The translations under genes were made by a program, and so were the position numbers. The notes under the pieces were generated by a model. That model was not told the DNA's origin and did no database searches. It saw only the letters and a list, made by a program, of their open reading frames with translations. A DNA stretch of 64,000 nt. It comes from an uncultured Roseburia sp. (lineage in GTDB: Bacteria; Bacillota; Clostridia; Lachnospirales; Lachnospiraceae). The stretch spans positions 62,001 to 126,000 of the forward strand of contig CAKRDK010000002.1 of NCBI GenBank assembly GCA_934309475.1, written 5' to 3'. This document shows, piece after piece, positions 16,409-25,477 of the stretch; within the stretch, counting starts at the first letter, position 1, and each line of letters opens with the position of its first letter.

Positions 16409-18565
16409 CTATTCTGTCACTTTACTTTTACCAAAATGAACTTTCATAACATACCAGAGCTGTGTTGCGATGCAGATAGAAGAATATGCACCGGAAATCA
16501 GTCCGACAATCATCGGAAGTGCAAAGTCACGGATGTTTGATACACCCAACGCATACAGTAAAAATACCATGATAAATGTTGTCAGGGATGTATTAATACT
16601 TCTTGACAATGTCTGTGTCAAACTCTTGTTTGCCACTTCTGCAAGACCCTCACGTGTCTGTTTCTTCACGCCTGCCATGTTCTCACGGATACGGTCAAAG
16701 ATAACGATGGTATCATTGATAGAGTAACCGATGATTGTCAACATACATGCGATGAAGGTATTACCTACAGAGATACGAACCACTGCGTATACCATCAACA
16801 CAACAAGGACATCATGAAGCAATGCAATGATTGCACTTGTCGCAAAACGTAAATCTTTGAAACGGAACCAGATGTATACGAGCATACACAGGGAAGCAAT
16901 AATTACAGCTGTAATCGCATCTGTACGCATCTCACTACTGATCGTAGAGCTTACACTCTGTGATTCAATTGTATCCTCAGAGATACCAAACTGCTTCTCT
17001 AACATTGTGTTCATTGACTCACGTTCATCAAGTGAAAGCGTACGTGTCTTAATCGTAATCTTTGTTGTTCCTTCTACCTTGCTGGCGAGAATGTCATTGT
17101 CGCCGACAACGTCTTCTACATAAGGAATGATATCGCTTTCAATCTCTTCGATTGTGTAGTCTTTTCCAAAGTCAACGGTTGTGGAAGTACCACCCTTAAA
17201 GTCAAGACCGAAATTCAATGCGCCGTTTCCTTTTGCAGCATTTACGCCCATTGCAACAAATCCTGCTCCGATTACAAGAATACTAATTGTAAAAAAGACT
17301 GCCTTTTTGCCAAGGAAGTTAATCGTTCTTCTCTCTTTCGCACGGCCGTAGAATTTCTCGTCTTTTAATCCTAATCCATGTAATGCATACAGTACCCATC
17401 TTGTTACAACTAATGCCGTAAACATAGATACCAGAATACTGATCATTAATGTGTAAGCAAATCCCTTTACAGTACCGGAACCAAGTGCCATCAGCACGAT
17501 TGCGGCAATAAAGGTTGTAATGTTACCGTCAAGAATTGCGGATAACGCTTTCTGGAAACCAATTTTCATGGAAACCTGAACAGATTTTCCGGATGCAATC
17601 TCCTCACGGACACGCGCGAAGATGATAACGTTGGCATCCACCGCCATACCGATACCAAGGATAATACCCGCGATACCCGGAAGGGTAAGTGTAATGTCAT
17701 ACAGATATAAGATGGAAATCATCAAGGTTGTGTAAACAGCTAAAGCAATAGAAGCAGCCACACCAGGAACACGATACATGAAAATCATGAAAATCATGAC
17801 AAGAATAAGACCGATTCCTGCAGCTAATAAACTTGTCTCAATCGCTTTACTACCAAGCTGTGCCCCTACAACGTTTGACTCTAATTCCTCTAACTGTAAA
17901 GAAAGGGAACCGATACGAATCTGTGTTGCAAGTGTCTCCGCGTCCTCGTAAGAACTCATTCCGGAAATGGTTGCAACTCCACCGGAGATTGCAGATTTTA
18001 CCTGTGGATAGCTGATGACCTCTCCATCGTAAACAATTGGAAGATAATTTCCAACGTTGTCTGCTGTCACTTCTGCAAAAGTCTCTGCTCCATCGTCTGT
18101 CAATGTCAACTGAACCACATACTCTTTATTTCCATAATCATTTGTAGTTGTAACTGCTTTTGCATCTGCGACCTGGTCACCTGTCATAAAAACAGTTCCG
18201 TCTGATGTCTGGAATTCCAAAGAACCCGGATTACCAAGTTCTTCCAGAATAGAGTTTGCATCTGTTACACCAGGAATCTCAACCGCAATACGATCATCTC
18301 CAACCTGATATACATTTGATTCTGTACTGTAACTTTCCACACGCTTTGTCAACTTGTAAATCGTATCACTCATATCCTCTGCGCTCGGATTATCATCTAC
18401 TACCTGATATGTAATAGATACACCACCGGATAAGTCAAGACCCAATGGAATACTCATGTCTTCTCCTGTACCCGTGGTGGAAAGAATAATAGATGCATAG
18501 TAAGCAAGTCCTGCCAATGCAGCTATAATTGCAATCAAAATGACTGCTGCCTTACCCTTTTTCAT
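16409..18565 (-). CDS. secDF: Fused protein translocase subunit SecDF
   Basis: This 718-residue protein joins SecD (about 1-400) and SecF (about 410-718), as in many Firmicutes. SecD signs are DMSIPLGLDLSGGVSITYQV after TM1, the P1 domain, and the GLILVMIFMIFMYRVPG to ANVIIFARVREEIASGK helix bundle. SecF signs are NFGLDFKGGTS, AVIIASLCMLVYIWFRFKDLRFA and GYSINDTIVIFDRIREN. It uses the proton or sodium gradient to pull secreted proteins through SecYEG. It follows scfB by 55 bases in the same orientation, the gene order seen around the SCIFF cassette in many Clostridia. Confidence 0.96.
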   Translation of the reverse strand: MKKGKAAVILIAIIAALAGLAYYASIILSTTGTGEDMSIPLGLDLSGGVSITYQVVDDNPSAEDMSDTIYKLTKRVESYSTESNVYQVGDDRIAVEIPGVTDANSILEELGNPGSLEFQTSDGTVFMTGDQVADAKAVTTTNDYGNKEYVVQLTLTDDGAETFAEVTADNVGNYLPIVYDGEVISYPQVKSAISGGVATISGMSSYEDAETLATQIRIGSLSLQLEELESNVVGAQLGSKAIETSLLAAGIGLILVMIFMIFMYRVPGVAASIALAVYTTLMISILYLYDITLTLPGIAGIILGIGMAVDANVIIFARVREEIASGKSVQVSMKIGFQKALSAILDGNITTFIAAIVLMALGSGTVKGFAYTLMISILVSMFTALVVTRWVLYALHGLGLKDEKFYGRAKERRTINFLGKKAVFFTISILVIGAGFVAMGVNAAKGNGALNFGLDFKGGTSTTVDFGKDYTIEEIESDIIPYVEDVVGDNDILASKVEGTTKITIKTRTLSLDERESMNTMLEKQFGISEDTIESQSVSSTISSEMRTDAITAVIIASLCMLVYIWFRFKDLRFATSAIIALLHDVLVVLMVYAVVRISVGNTFIACMLTIIGYSINDTIVIFDRIRENMAGVKKQTREGLAEVANKSLTQTLSRSINTSLTTFIMVFLLYALGVSNIRDFALPMIVGLISGAYSSICIATQLWYVMKVHFGKSKVTE

Positions 18566-18620
18566 TGTTTTTCTTCCTTCCTGTCTTTTATACTTTTGTC
18601 CGCTGCTGCGAACCCCGCCT

Positions 18621-19976
18621 CTACATGTCTGCTTCTGCGGCTTTTATCATAATTGCGCACTCGATACGTTTTTTCTGAAGCTCACAGCCAAGATCGTATG
18701 CATTCTTGATGTCGCCATGGAAATTATAAGAGTTTGCTGCACAGCCGCCGCTGCAATAGAATTTTGCGAAACAATTACGGCATTTCTCTTTTGCATAGAC
18801 ATTACAGCATTTGAACTCATCTCTGATGTCAGTTCTCTTTACTCCCTCTGTTACATTTCCCATTAAAAACTTCTCGTTGCCGACAAATTGATGACATGGA
18901 TAAAGGTCTCCCCAAGGTGTTACGGCAAGATATTCTGTTCCCGAACCACAACCGGATAAACGTTTTGCCACACAAGGGCCACCCTCTAAATCTATCATAA
19001 AGTGGAAGAAGTTGAAGTCATTTCCCTCTTTCTTTCTTCTCACCATTTCAGCCGCTAATTTATCGTACTCGTCAAAGAGCTTTGGTAAATCTTCATCCTG
19101 TAATGCATATTCCTCTGTCGGTTCTGCCACAACAGGCTCCACTGAAATCTGTTTAAATCCTAAATCTGCAAGATGGAGCACATCTTCTGAGAAATCAAGA
19201 TTATGATGTGTGAAAGTTCCACGCACATAATATTTCTCCTGATTACGGCTCTCTGCAAATTTCTGGAACTTCGGTACGATTAAATCATAACTTCGGGCAC
19301 CTTTACGGAACGGACGCATGAAATCATGTACTTCTTTTCTTCCGTCGATACTAAGAACAACGTTCGCCATCTCTTTGTTGGCGAATTCCATAATCTCGTC
19401 GTTTAATAAAACTCCGTTTGTAGTTAATGTGAAACGGAACTTTTTGTCATGAATCTTCTCCTGCTCTCTTCCGTACTGAACCAGATCCTTGACAACCTGC
19501 CAGTTCATCAGAGGTTCTCCACCAAAGAAATCAACCTCTAAGTTACGTCTGCTTCCGGAATTGGCAATCAGGAAATCCAGTGCGGCTTTTCCTGTCTCAT
19601 AGGACATCAAAGCACGTCTTCCATGATACTCTCCCTCTTCCGCAAAACAATAGCGGCATGCCAGGTTACAGTCATGTGCGATATGAAGGCAGAGTGCCTT
19701 TACAACGGTCGGACGCTTCTTGAAATCCATGATATAGTTCTCATATGCATCCTCGGTAAATAACTCCTCATTCTTCTTTAATTCTTCTACTTCTTCTATT
19801 GCCTCTGTTATCTCAGCCTTTTCATATTTTGCTGATAATTTCTCCACAATTTCTTCTGCTGTGTGAGCTTCAAACATTTCAATGACATCATATGTCACAT
19901 CATCCACTACATGGATTGCTCCACTATTCACATCCAGAACAATATTATAGCCGTTATTTTTATACTGATGAACCAC
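18621..19976 (-). CDS. scfB: SCIFF peptide thioether maturase, radical SAM/SPASM protein
   Basis: This 451-residue enzyme has an N-terminal peptide-binding region (RRE-like, about 1-95), then the radical SAM core with CNLACRYCFAEEG (three cysteines binding the 4Fe-4S cluster), FFGGEPLMNW and a C-terminal SPASM-type region with CGSGTEYLAVTPWGDLYPCHQF, and CCNVYAKEKCRNCFAKFYCSGGC for auxiliary clusters. The family forms Cys-to-Thr thioether links in the SCIFF peptide encoded just upstream. The start codon is GTG at 19976, with GAGGAA eight bases before it; there is no ATG alternative nearby. A hairpin lies between scfA and scfB. Confidence 0.96.
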   Translation of the reverse strand: MVHQYKNNGYNIVLDVNSGAIHVVDDVTYDVIEMFEAHTAEEIVEKLSAKYEKAEITEAIEEVEELKKNEELFTEDAYENYIMDFKKRPTVVKALCLHIAHDCNLACRYCFAEEGEYHGRRALMSYETGKAALDFLIANSGSRRNLEVDFFGGEPLMNWQVVKDLVQYGREQEKIHDKKFRFTLTTNGVLLNDEIMEFANKEMANVVLSIDGRKEVHDFMRPFRKGARSYDLIVPKFQKFAESRNQEKYYVRGTFTHHNLDFSEDVLHLADLGFKQISVEPVVAEPTEEYALQDEDLPKLFDEYDKLAAEMVRRKKEGNDFNFFHFMIDLEGGPCVAKRLSGCGSGTEYLAVTPWGDLYPCHQFVGNEKFLMGNVTEGVKRTDIRDEFKCCNVYAKEKCRNCFAKFYCSGGCAANSYNFHGDIKNAYDLGCELQKKRIECAIMIKAAEADM

Positions 19977-20025
19977 TACAATATTTCCTCACTTTCTAAT
20001 TCGTATCCCATTATTTGCTAAACGA

Positions 20026-20060
20026 ACAAATGACCGCACGCTTCGCGAACGGTCGTTTGT
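20026..20060 (-). promoter_or_regulatory. Hairpin between scfA and scfB, probable attenuator or RNA-processing element
   Basis: On the minus strand ACAAACGACCG pairs with CGGTCATTTGT (one G-U) around a 13-base loop that itself can pair (TTCGCGAA). The sequence after it is TCGTTTAG, not a full T-run, so it would be a partial terminator at most. It begins 32 bases after the scfA stop. Confidence 0.6.
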
Positions 20061-20091
20061 GTCTTCACATTCTTAAATTGCCCAACTAAAA

Positions 20092-20235
20092 TTAGTTGTT
20101 ATTCTCGCAAGTCTGGTTACCAACTGTGCAAGATGTCTTACAAGCTGACTGGCAAGATGTCTGGCATTCACCACATCCACCTTTTTTGATTGTATTCTGT
20201 AATCTTTTTGTATTTAATGTCTTTACGTGTTTCAT
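20092..20235 (-). CDS. scfA: SCIFF (six cysteines in forty-five residues) precursor peptide
   Basis: This 47-residue peptide is too short for standard gene calling. It starts MKHVKTLNTKRLQNTIKKGG, the basic leader recognised by the maturase, and continues with six cysteines at positions 21, 24, 28, 32, 36 and 43, spaced by Thr and Ser residues (CQTSC, CKTSC) that act as thioether acceptors. The natural function of mature SCIFF is not known; it is nearly universal in Clostridia and always next to scfB. AAAGGAGA precedes the ATG, and it has its own promoter 60 bases upstream. The stop is followed by the hairpin at 20026-20060. Confidence 0.95.
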   Translation of the reverse strand: MKHVKTLNTKRLQNTIKKGGCGECQTSCQSACKTSCTVGNQTCENNN

Positions 20236-20296
20236 AATGAAATCTCCTTTATCTTTTTTTAGGCAAATACTGCCACTTGCCCGTTTAATCCTTGCT

Positions 20297-20325
20297 ATTA
20301 TACCATAACTGTTCCCATATGAAAA
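20297..20325 (-). promoter_or_regulatory. Promoter of scfA
   Basis: TTTTCA (20320-20325), 17 bases, TATAAT (20297-20302) on the minus strand, located between the TIGR04086 gene and scfA. The leader then folds GGGCAA with TTTGCC (about 20262-20281), a possible 5'-stabilising stem. Confidence 0.65.
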
Positions 20326-20334
20326 GCACTTTTT

Positions 20335-20727
20335 TCAACTTAACATCCCACCTGTCATACCGGATGCACTGCACAAAATAAAACAGGTGAGTATTTTCGT
20401 CAGATTGAAATCAATCCCCTTTTTCATCGCAGCGGAAAAAAGGAACAAAATCGCAAAATAACAGACGCCTCCGATGAATCCCCAGAGATACTTCTTCGTC
20501 TTTTGTTTTTTTCCTAACAGAAATCCACCGCAAAATCCGGAAATGATGTAGATTCCCACAACGGCTCCCCGCACAATCCCCTCGGCAAGTTCAAACCGGT
20601 ACAACAAAAAAGCCAGCAGAAGCAGCAGCAGGCCACTGACTACAAACATGACAAATACTGCCATGCCGATGGCTGCTGCCGGACTGCCGGCCTCATTTCT
20701 ACGCTTCATTTTTGTTCCAAACTCCAT
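20335..20727 (-). CDS. TIGR04086 family membrane protein
   Basis: This 130-residue protein has four predicted membrane segments: VMFVVSGLLLLLLAFLLY, AVVGIYIISGFCGGFLLGKK, FIGGVCYFAILFLFSAAM and ILTCFILCSASGMTGG. The start MEFGTKMKRRNEAGSPAAAIG is cytoplasmic and basic. Length, topology (CGGFLLGKKxxxKKYLWG loop, final GxxGGML) and position directly before scfA identify it as the TIGR04086 family that accompanies the SCIFF cassette. The function is unknown; a role in export or membrane association of SCIFF would be inference. AAAAGGAGATAGG precedes the ATG. Confidence 0.85.
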   Translation of the reverse strand: MEFGTKMKRRNEAGSPAAAIGMAVFVMFVVSGLLLLLLAFLLYRFELAEGIVRGAVVGIYIISGFCGGFLLGKKQKTKKYLWGFIGGVCYFAILFLFSAAMKKGIDFNLTKILTCFILCSASGMTGGMLS

Positions 20728-20819
20728 ATCCTATCTCCTTTTGTTCGTCACCTCTGACCGCATGGCATCTGTGACAGTCTCTAGGATACTATATTCAGCA
20801 ACAAAAACGTTTATTCTTT

Positions 20820-22211
20820 TTACAGTTCACAGTTATTTACAGTTCTTGGGAACGGAATAACGTCACGGATGTTAGACATACCTGTCAGATACATCACACA
20901 ACGCTCGAATCCGAGTCCGAATCCTGCATGTCTTGCGGAACCGTATTTACGAAGGTCTAAGTAGAAGGCATAATCTTCTTCTCTTAAGCCTAACTCCTGA
21001 ATTCTCTCCAATAATTTCTCGTAATCATCCTCTCTCTGGCTTCCTCCGATAATCTCACCGATTCCAGGTACTAAACAGTCAACCGCTGCAACTGTTTTTC
21101 CATCCTCATTTAATTTCATGTAGAATGCCTTGATTTCCTTTGGATAATCTGTTACGAAAACAGGACGTTTGTAAATCTCTTCTGTCAGATAACGCTCATG
21201 CTCTGTCTGTAAATCACATCCCCAGGATACTTTATAATCAAACTTGTCGTTGTGTTTCTCTAAGATTTTGATTGCTTCTGTGTATGTCACACGTGCAAAG
21301 TCGTTCTCTACAACGTTTTTCAGACGGTCTAATAAGCCTTTGTCCACAAAGTTGTTGAAGAATGCCATCTCTTCCGGTGCATTTTCCAACACATAGTTGA
21401 TGACATATTTTAACATGCTCTCTGCAAGCATCATATCATCCTCTAAATCTGCAAATGCGATTTCCGGCTCAATCATCCAGAACTCTGCTGCATGTCTTGT
21501 CGTGTTAGAATTCTCTGCACGGAAAGTAGGTCCGAATGTGTAGATGTTCTTGAATGCCATCGCATAAGTCTCACCGTTTAACTGACCGCTTACGGTAAGG
21601 TTGGTCGGCTTTCCAAAGAAATCCTGCGTATAGTCTACTTTTCCGTCTTCCGTCTTCGGAATATTGTTTAAATCCATCGTAGTAACCTGGAACATTTCTC
21701 CCGCACCTTCACAGTCACTTCCGGTAATCAGTGGTGTATGCACATAGACGAAATCTCTCTCCTGGAAAAATTTGTGAATGGCATAAGCGCAGAGAGAACG
21801 TACACGGAATACTGCCTCGAATGTATTCGTTCTCGGTCTTAAATGGGAAATGGTTCTCAGATACTCAAACGTATGTCTCTTTTTCTGTAACGGATATTCC
21901 GGAGAGGACTCTCCTTCTACCGTAACTTTCTCTGCCTGAATTTCAAATGGCTGTTTTGTATTTGGTGTCAGCACCATTTTACCTTTTACGATAATCGCTG
22001 CACCGACATTTAATTTGTCAATTTCTTCAAAGTTCTCTAAAACATTGGAGTATACCACCTGAACAGGTTCAAAAAAAGTTCCGTCGTTTACCACGATAAA
22101 TCCAAAATTCTTAGAGCCACGGATACTTCTGACCCATCCTCCGATTGTCACTGTCTGATCTGCATATTCTTCCTGGTTGTGAAATAAATCTCTTACATTA
22201 ATCAAATCCAT
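20820..22211 (-). CDS. asnS: Asparaginyl-tRNA synthetase
   Basis: This 463-residue class IIb enzyme charges tRNA-Asn. The N-terminal OB-fold (about 1-110) binds the anticodon ([24 protein letters not shown]). The catalytic core has motif 2 ([25 protein letters not shown]) and motif 3 ([29 protein letters not shown]). The sequence FWMIEPE and the final NNCEL tail are typical for AsnRS over AspRS. No T-box lies upstream; the gene starts 31 bases after the trigger-factor-like lipoprotein gene, with AGGAGG before the ATG. Confidence 0.97.
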   Translation of the reverse strand: MDLINVRDLFHNQEEYADQTVTIGGWVRSIRGSKNFGFIVVNDGTFFEPVQVVYSNVLENFEEIDKLNVGAAIIVKGKMVLTPNTKQPFEIQAEKVTVEGESSPEYPLQKKRHTFEYLRTISHLRPRTNTFEAVFRVRSLCAYAIHKFFQERDFVYVHTPLITGSDCEGAGEMFQVTTMDLNNIPKTEDGKVDYTQDFFGKPTNLTVSGQLNGETYAMAFKNIYTFGPTFRAENSNTTRHAAEFWMIEPEIAFADLEDDMMLAESMLKYVINYVLENAPEEMAFFNNFVDKGLLDRLKNVVENDFARVTYTEAIKILEKHNDKFDYKVSWGCDLQTEHERYLTEEIYKRPVFVTDYPKEIKAFYMKLNEDGKTVAAVDCLVPGIGEIIGGSQREDDYEKLLERIQELGLREEDYAFYLDLRKYGSARHAGFGLGFERCVMYLTGMSNIRDVIPFPRTVNNCEL

Positions 22212-22242
22212 AATTCCATCCTCCTGTCGTTATCCTGATCTT

Positions 22243-23499
22243 TTATTCTGTAGCTTCTGTCTCTTCCACAGCTTCTGTGCTCTCCGTTTCTTCCGCTGCT
22301 TCTGTCACAGTTACCGTTGCATTCTCTTTTAACTTATCAAGTGCAAGGTTTGCCACATAGATTCTGCGGAGATATGCTTCTCCTTCATCTGCATGACCCA
22401 TTCCGTAAAAGCTGTAAAGTTCATCTTCATCTTCAAAAGAAGTTCCATAGGTGCTGCTGCTGTTGCTGATGAGTTTGGACACATAAGTCTGGTATTCATC
22501 CTCGTCAAGTTCGATTCCCTCTTTTTCAGAAATAACCGTCAGAATGAACTCTAACTCTACATTCTCTTTCATATAATCTGTCCAGAGTTCTTTTGCCTGG
22601 TCAATGGTATAACCGTATGTTGTGCTTAAGTAATCTTCTAAGCTTGTCCCGTCGGAGCAGTTCTGCTGTTCAAAATTGTACTGGTATTCTGCCACTCTTG
22701 CTTCTAAGTAATCATCCGGCACTTCAACAGTGCAGTTCTCTTTTAACCAGTCCTGAATTGCTGTATAAGTGTCGTTGCTTTCATTGTACTCTGCGGTGCT
22801 CTCTAAGTAAGTTTTTACCTGCTCATTCATGGCATCTACAGAATCCACGCCAAAATTATCTGCCACAAAATCATCTGTCATCTGATCCTGTGTAATCTCT
22901 TTCTGGATGGAATTGATTGTAAATGTAAATACAACCGCTTTTCCGGCTAAGTCTGTATTCTGGTAATCATCCGGGAATGTCACGTCACAGTCAATCTCGT
23001 CACCGACAGACGCACCTACTAATCCGTCTGTAAATCCATCGATGTAGGAAGTGCTTCCACCTGCTGCGCAGTTGTTGGTCACATCAATGTTCTGATTCTC
23101 TGCGGTACCGCCGTCAAATGCTTCTCCGTCTAATTTTCCAACATAGTCAACGTTTACAATGTCACCATCTTCGATTACGGTCTTGCTGTCGTCCGCTTCA
23201 TAATATGGTCCATAATAGTCAAACATCTGTGTGATGTAATCCTCTACATCCGTGTCATCCACCTCATAATCTCCTGAGATAGATACCTCAATATTGCTGT
23301 AATCTGCAAGCGTTACATACTTGTCATAATCCAGGTCAAATTCCCCGCTTCTTTTGCCCGTATACTCGGACGCAGTCTCTGTTGCCTCCACTGCCTCTGT
23401 TGCTTCTGTCTCACCGACAGCACCATCCTTATCACCACATGCTGTCAAAGTTGCTGCTGTTGCCATGCACAATAAAAGTGCTAAAGTTCTCTTTTTCAT
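22243..23499 (-). CDS. Trigger-factor-like FKBP peptidyl-prolyl isomerase lipoprotein
   Basis: This 418-residue protein starts with a lipoprotein signal (LALLLCMATAATLTACG; lipobox TAC at residues 19-21). After an acidic linker rich in TEA repeats comes an FKBP domain (GDIVNVDYVGKLDGEAFDGG to FPDDYQNTDLAGKAVVFTFTINSIQ), then a trigger-factor C-terminal helical region (EVPDDYLEARVAEYQYNFEQQ). The ribosome-binding N-domain of real trigger factor is absent. So it is likely a membrane-anchored extracytoplasmic folding factor serving secreted proteins, comparable in role to PrsA. The C-terminus again is a Glu/Thr-rich tail. It probably shares a transcript with asnS. Confidence 0.88.
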   Translation of the reverse strand: MKKRTLALLLCMATAATLTACGDKDGAVGETEATEAVEATETASEYTGKRSGEFDLDYDKYVTLADYSNIEVSISGDYEVDDTDVEDYITQMFDYYGPYYEADDSKTVIEDGDIVNVDYVGKLDGEAFDGGTAENQNIDVTNNCAAGGSTSYIDGFTDGLVGASVGDEIDCDVTFPDDYQNTDLAGKAVVFTFTINSIQKEITQDQMTDDFVADNFGVDSVDAMNEQVKTYLESTAEYNESNDTYTAIQDWLKENCTVEVPDDYLEARVAEYQYNFEQQNCSDGTSLEDYLSTTYGYTIDQAKELWTDYMKENVELEFILTVISEKEGIELDEDEYQTYVSKLISNSSSTYGTSFEDEDELYSFYGMGHADEGEAYLRRIYVANLALDKLKENATVTVTEAAEETESTEAVEETEATE

Positions 23500-23606
23500 A
23501 TATAGTACCTTTCTAACCCTCTTTAATTTTTAAACTCTAACTTTACTAACATACCACAATTTGTTTTAAAATAAAAGTAGTTCGTTTGATTTCCTTTCAA
23601 TTTTCA

Positions 23607-23635
23607 TTGCTTTTTCAAAAAAACAATGCTACAAT
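23607..23635 (+). promoter_or_regulatory. Sigma-A promoter of the 23673 gene
   Basis: TTGCTT (23607-23612), 17 bases, TACAAT (23630-23635), with the predicted start about 30 bases before the GTG at 23673. Confidence 0.6.
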
Positions 23636-23672
23636 AAAACTCGAATTTGATGGAAAGAGGGAGGATTTTATC

Positions 23673-24203
23673 GTGCCAACCGTAACGATTGTTTTATTAG
23701 TTATCCTTGCCATACTGATTGTCGGACTTATTGTTCTGGCTGTTCTTGGCAAAAAAGCAGAAAAGAAAAAAGCAGAACAGGATGCCCAGATTGCTGCATC
23801 CGCACAGAGCGTTTCCATGCTGATTATTAATAAGAAGCGAATGCGTCTGAAAGATGCCGGTCTTCCACAGGCGATTGTTGACCAGACTCCGAAGATGATG
23901 CGCATCACAAAGATTCCGATTGTAAAAGCAAAAGTCGGACCTAAGGTAATGTCATTAATTGCTGATGAGGCTGTATTTGATATGATTCCTGTCAAAAAAG
24001 AAGTGAAAGCTACCGTCAGTGGTATCTACATCACAGGTGTCCGCGGTCTTCACGGTGCTTTAGAAAAGCCAACCGGCAAGAAGAGCTTCCGCGCAAGAAT
24101 GCGTGAGAAAGCCGCAAAAGCAAACGCTAAATTAGAAGCAGAGAAGAAAGAACTTGAAAAAGAAAAGACTGCACAGCAGTCCAAGAAGAAAAAGAAAAAA
24201 TAA
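23673..24203 (+). CDS. Conserved unknown membrane-anchored protein with lysine-rich tail
   Basis: This 176-residue protein starts at GTG (23673), chosen because GGGAGG stands seven bases upstream and because the 29 codons before it are not protein-like. The N-terminus is a single transmembrane helix (TVTIVLLVILAILIVGLIVLAVLG). The cytoplasmic part holds the conserved stretch SMLIINKKRMRLKDAGLP, RITKIPIVKAKVGPKV, and SGIYITGVRG, followed by a charged coiled coil ending in KSKKKKKK-type lysines. I do not recognise the family; similar small proteins seem common in Lachnospiraceae. The basic tail could bind nucleic acid or the membrane surface. Confidence 0.75.
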   Translation: MPTVTIVLLVILAILIVGLIVLAVLGKKAEKKKAEQDAQIAASAQSVSMLIINKKRMRLKDAGLPQAIVDQTPKMMRITKIPIVKAKVGPKVMSLIADEAVFDMIPVKKEVKATVSGIYITGVRGLHGALEKPTGKKSFRARMREKAAKANAKLEAEKKELEKEKTAQQSKKKKKK

Positions 24204-24212
24204 GTAGTCACG

Positions 24213-24246
24213 TAAAAAGGTGTGCCATGCGGCACACCTTTTTATT
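24213..24246. terminator. Bidirectional terminator
   Basis: AAAAAGGTGTGCC and GGCACACCTTTTT pair around ATGC. It ends the 23673 gene and the convergent DUF1934 gene. Confidence 0.9.
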
Positions 24247-24254
24247 TGTCAGTA

Positions 24255-24698
24255 TTAAATGGAGAAATCTCCATTTTCCTTTGACATAATATTCACTTTG
24301 ATATTGCAGTCTGCAAGATGTTCGTAGTTCACTTCCAACGCGTATTTTACTTCCACGTCAATGTTATTTTCCGTCTCTTTCACATTCACTTCTTTTGCAT
24401 CGATTCCAATCAAAAGACTTCCATAAGGTGTGTAGTAATACGAAACATTCTTCTTATTCTTCTCGAATACCATGTGGACATTCGAAGCACCCTTTTTCGT
24501 AATGTCAAGAAAACTGCCTCCGAGCTTCATGACATTGCGTGTCGTTCCCTCGAATCCTTCCATCACTTCTTCATATATTATGTAATGTTTTCCATTTCTT
24601 TTATAATAATCAGCCGCAGTGATGACCTCAATCGGTTCGTTCTCCTGCTCCGCCGAAAACTGCAGACCGCTGATTTTCACAAGTACATCTTTTGTCAT
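24255..24698 (-). CDS. DUF1934 (YwiB-like) beta-barrel protein
   Basis: This 147-residue cytoplasmic protein matches the DUF1934 family: VLVKISGLQF at the start, HYIIYEEVMEGFEGTTRNVMKL, then MVFEKNKKNVSYYYTPYGSLLIGIDAK and a final VNIMSKENGDFSI strand. The fold is a small calycin-like beta barrel; the biochemical role is unknown. GGTAAGGAAG precedes the ATG. It lies 72 bases after spoIIR on the same strand. Confidence 0.85.
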   Translation of the reverse strand: MTKDVLVKISGLQFSAEQENEPIEVITAADYYKRNGKHYIIYEEVMEGFEGTTRNVMKLGGSFLDITKKGASNVHMVFEKNKKNVSYYYTPYGSLLIGIDAKEVNVKETENNIDVEVKYALEVNYEHLADCNIKVNIMSKENGDFSI

Positions 24699-24769
24699 CT
24701 GTTCTTCCTTACCTTTCTAGCGCTGACGCAACACCCTTATCTTAACCGTTTTTTCTTCATTATGCAACC

Positions 24770-25411
24770 TTATTTGTGCGTATCCGTCAGTTTTTCAAAC
24801 CAATCCGCTAAAAAGAAGTGCACTTCATAATTTCCTTCCGTAAAAACAGCATCGTATTCTTCCTGTGTCAGCACCTCGCGCAGTTCCTCCTTTGCATCTT
24901 CCTCCACCACCTCGTAGACACTGCCCCGGAAACACATATTCGGATAGAGCACGCACCACCAGTTATGCCCTGCTCCCTCGCCGATTTCCACCTCAAGCGC
25001 CTCGTATTCTCCGGCAGGAAATGTATAATCACCATATGTTTTTTCCGGAAAAGAGGTAGTTGTCAGGTATGCATCCACCGTGTATGCATACCCTTCTTCT
25101 GCAATTACCTCCTGTGCGGTCTCGATAATCTGCGGCAGATATTCCGTCACAACCGCTTTGCTTTCCTCTAAATCATTTACTTTTGTCAGTTCTTCCCCTA
25201 AAAGCTCCCCGATGGCATCCCGCACCTCTAATTTCAGTTCCTGGTCAAGTTCCTCATCACTGTTGGCTCGGATGTGAAATCTCAAAATCTTTTTGGCGAT
25301 TTCCGGCTGCAGGCTCTCTGCTCTGCTTTCTGTCTCTATATGAAAAATAGCTGCTCCCACGAAGCATAAGAGTGCGATTGTGAGTGCGATTCTTTTTTTG
25401 TCTCTTTTCAT
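24770..25411 (-). CDS. spoIIR: Stage II sporulation protein R
   Basis: This is 213 residues from the ATG at 25411, which has GAGGAG nine bases upstream; a 14-codon longer frame lacks a site. An N-terminal signal or anchor (IALTIALLCFVGAAIF) is followed by the SpoIIR core: KILRFHIRANSDEELDQELKLEVRDAI and the aromatic stretch AGHNWWCVLYPNMCF. SpoIIR is made in the forespore and secreted to the intermembrane space, where it triggers SpoIIGA to cleave pro-sigma-E in the mother cell. It sits 67 bases after the germination receptor genes, consistent with a forespore-expressed cluster. Confidence 0.93.
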   Translation of the reverse strand: MKRDKKRIALTIALLCFVGAAIFHIETESRAESLQPEIAKKILRFHIRANSDEELDQELKLEVRDAIGELLGEELTKVNDLEESKAVVTEYLPQIIETAQEVIAEEGYAYTVDAYLTTTSFPEKTYGDYTFPAGEYEALEVEIGEGAGHNWWCVLYPNMCFRGSVYEVVEEDAKEELREVLTQEEYDAVFTEGNYEVHFFLADWFEKLTDTHK

Positions 25412-25477
25412 TTTGGGCTTCTCCTCTTTTTCTGTTAGTAAGACTCTTCCCATTTTTTCAAAGAATATACAAAAAAA

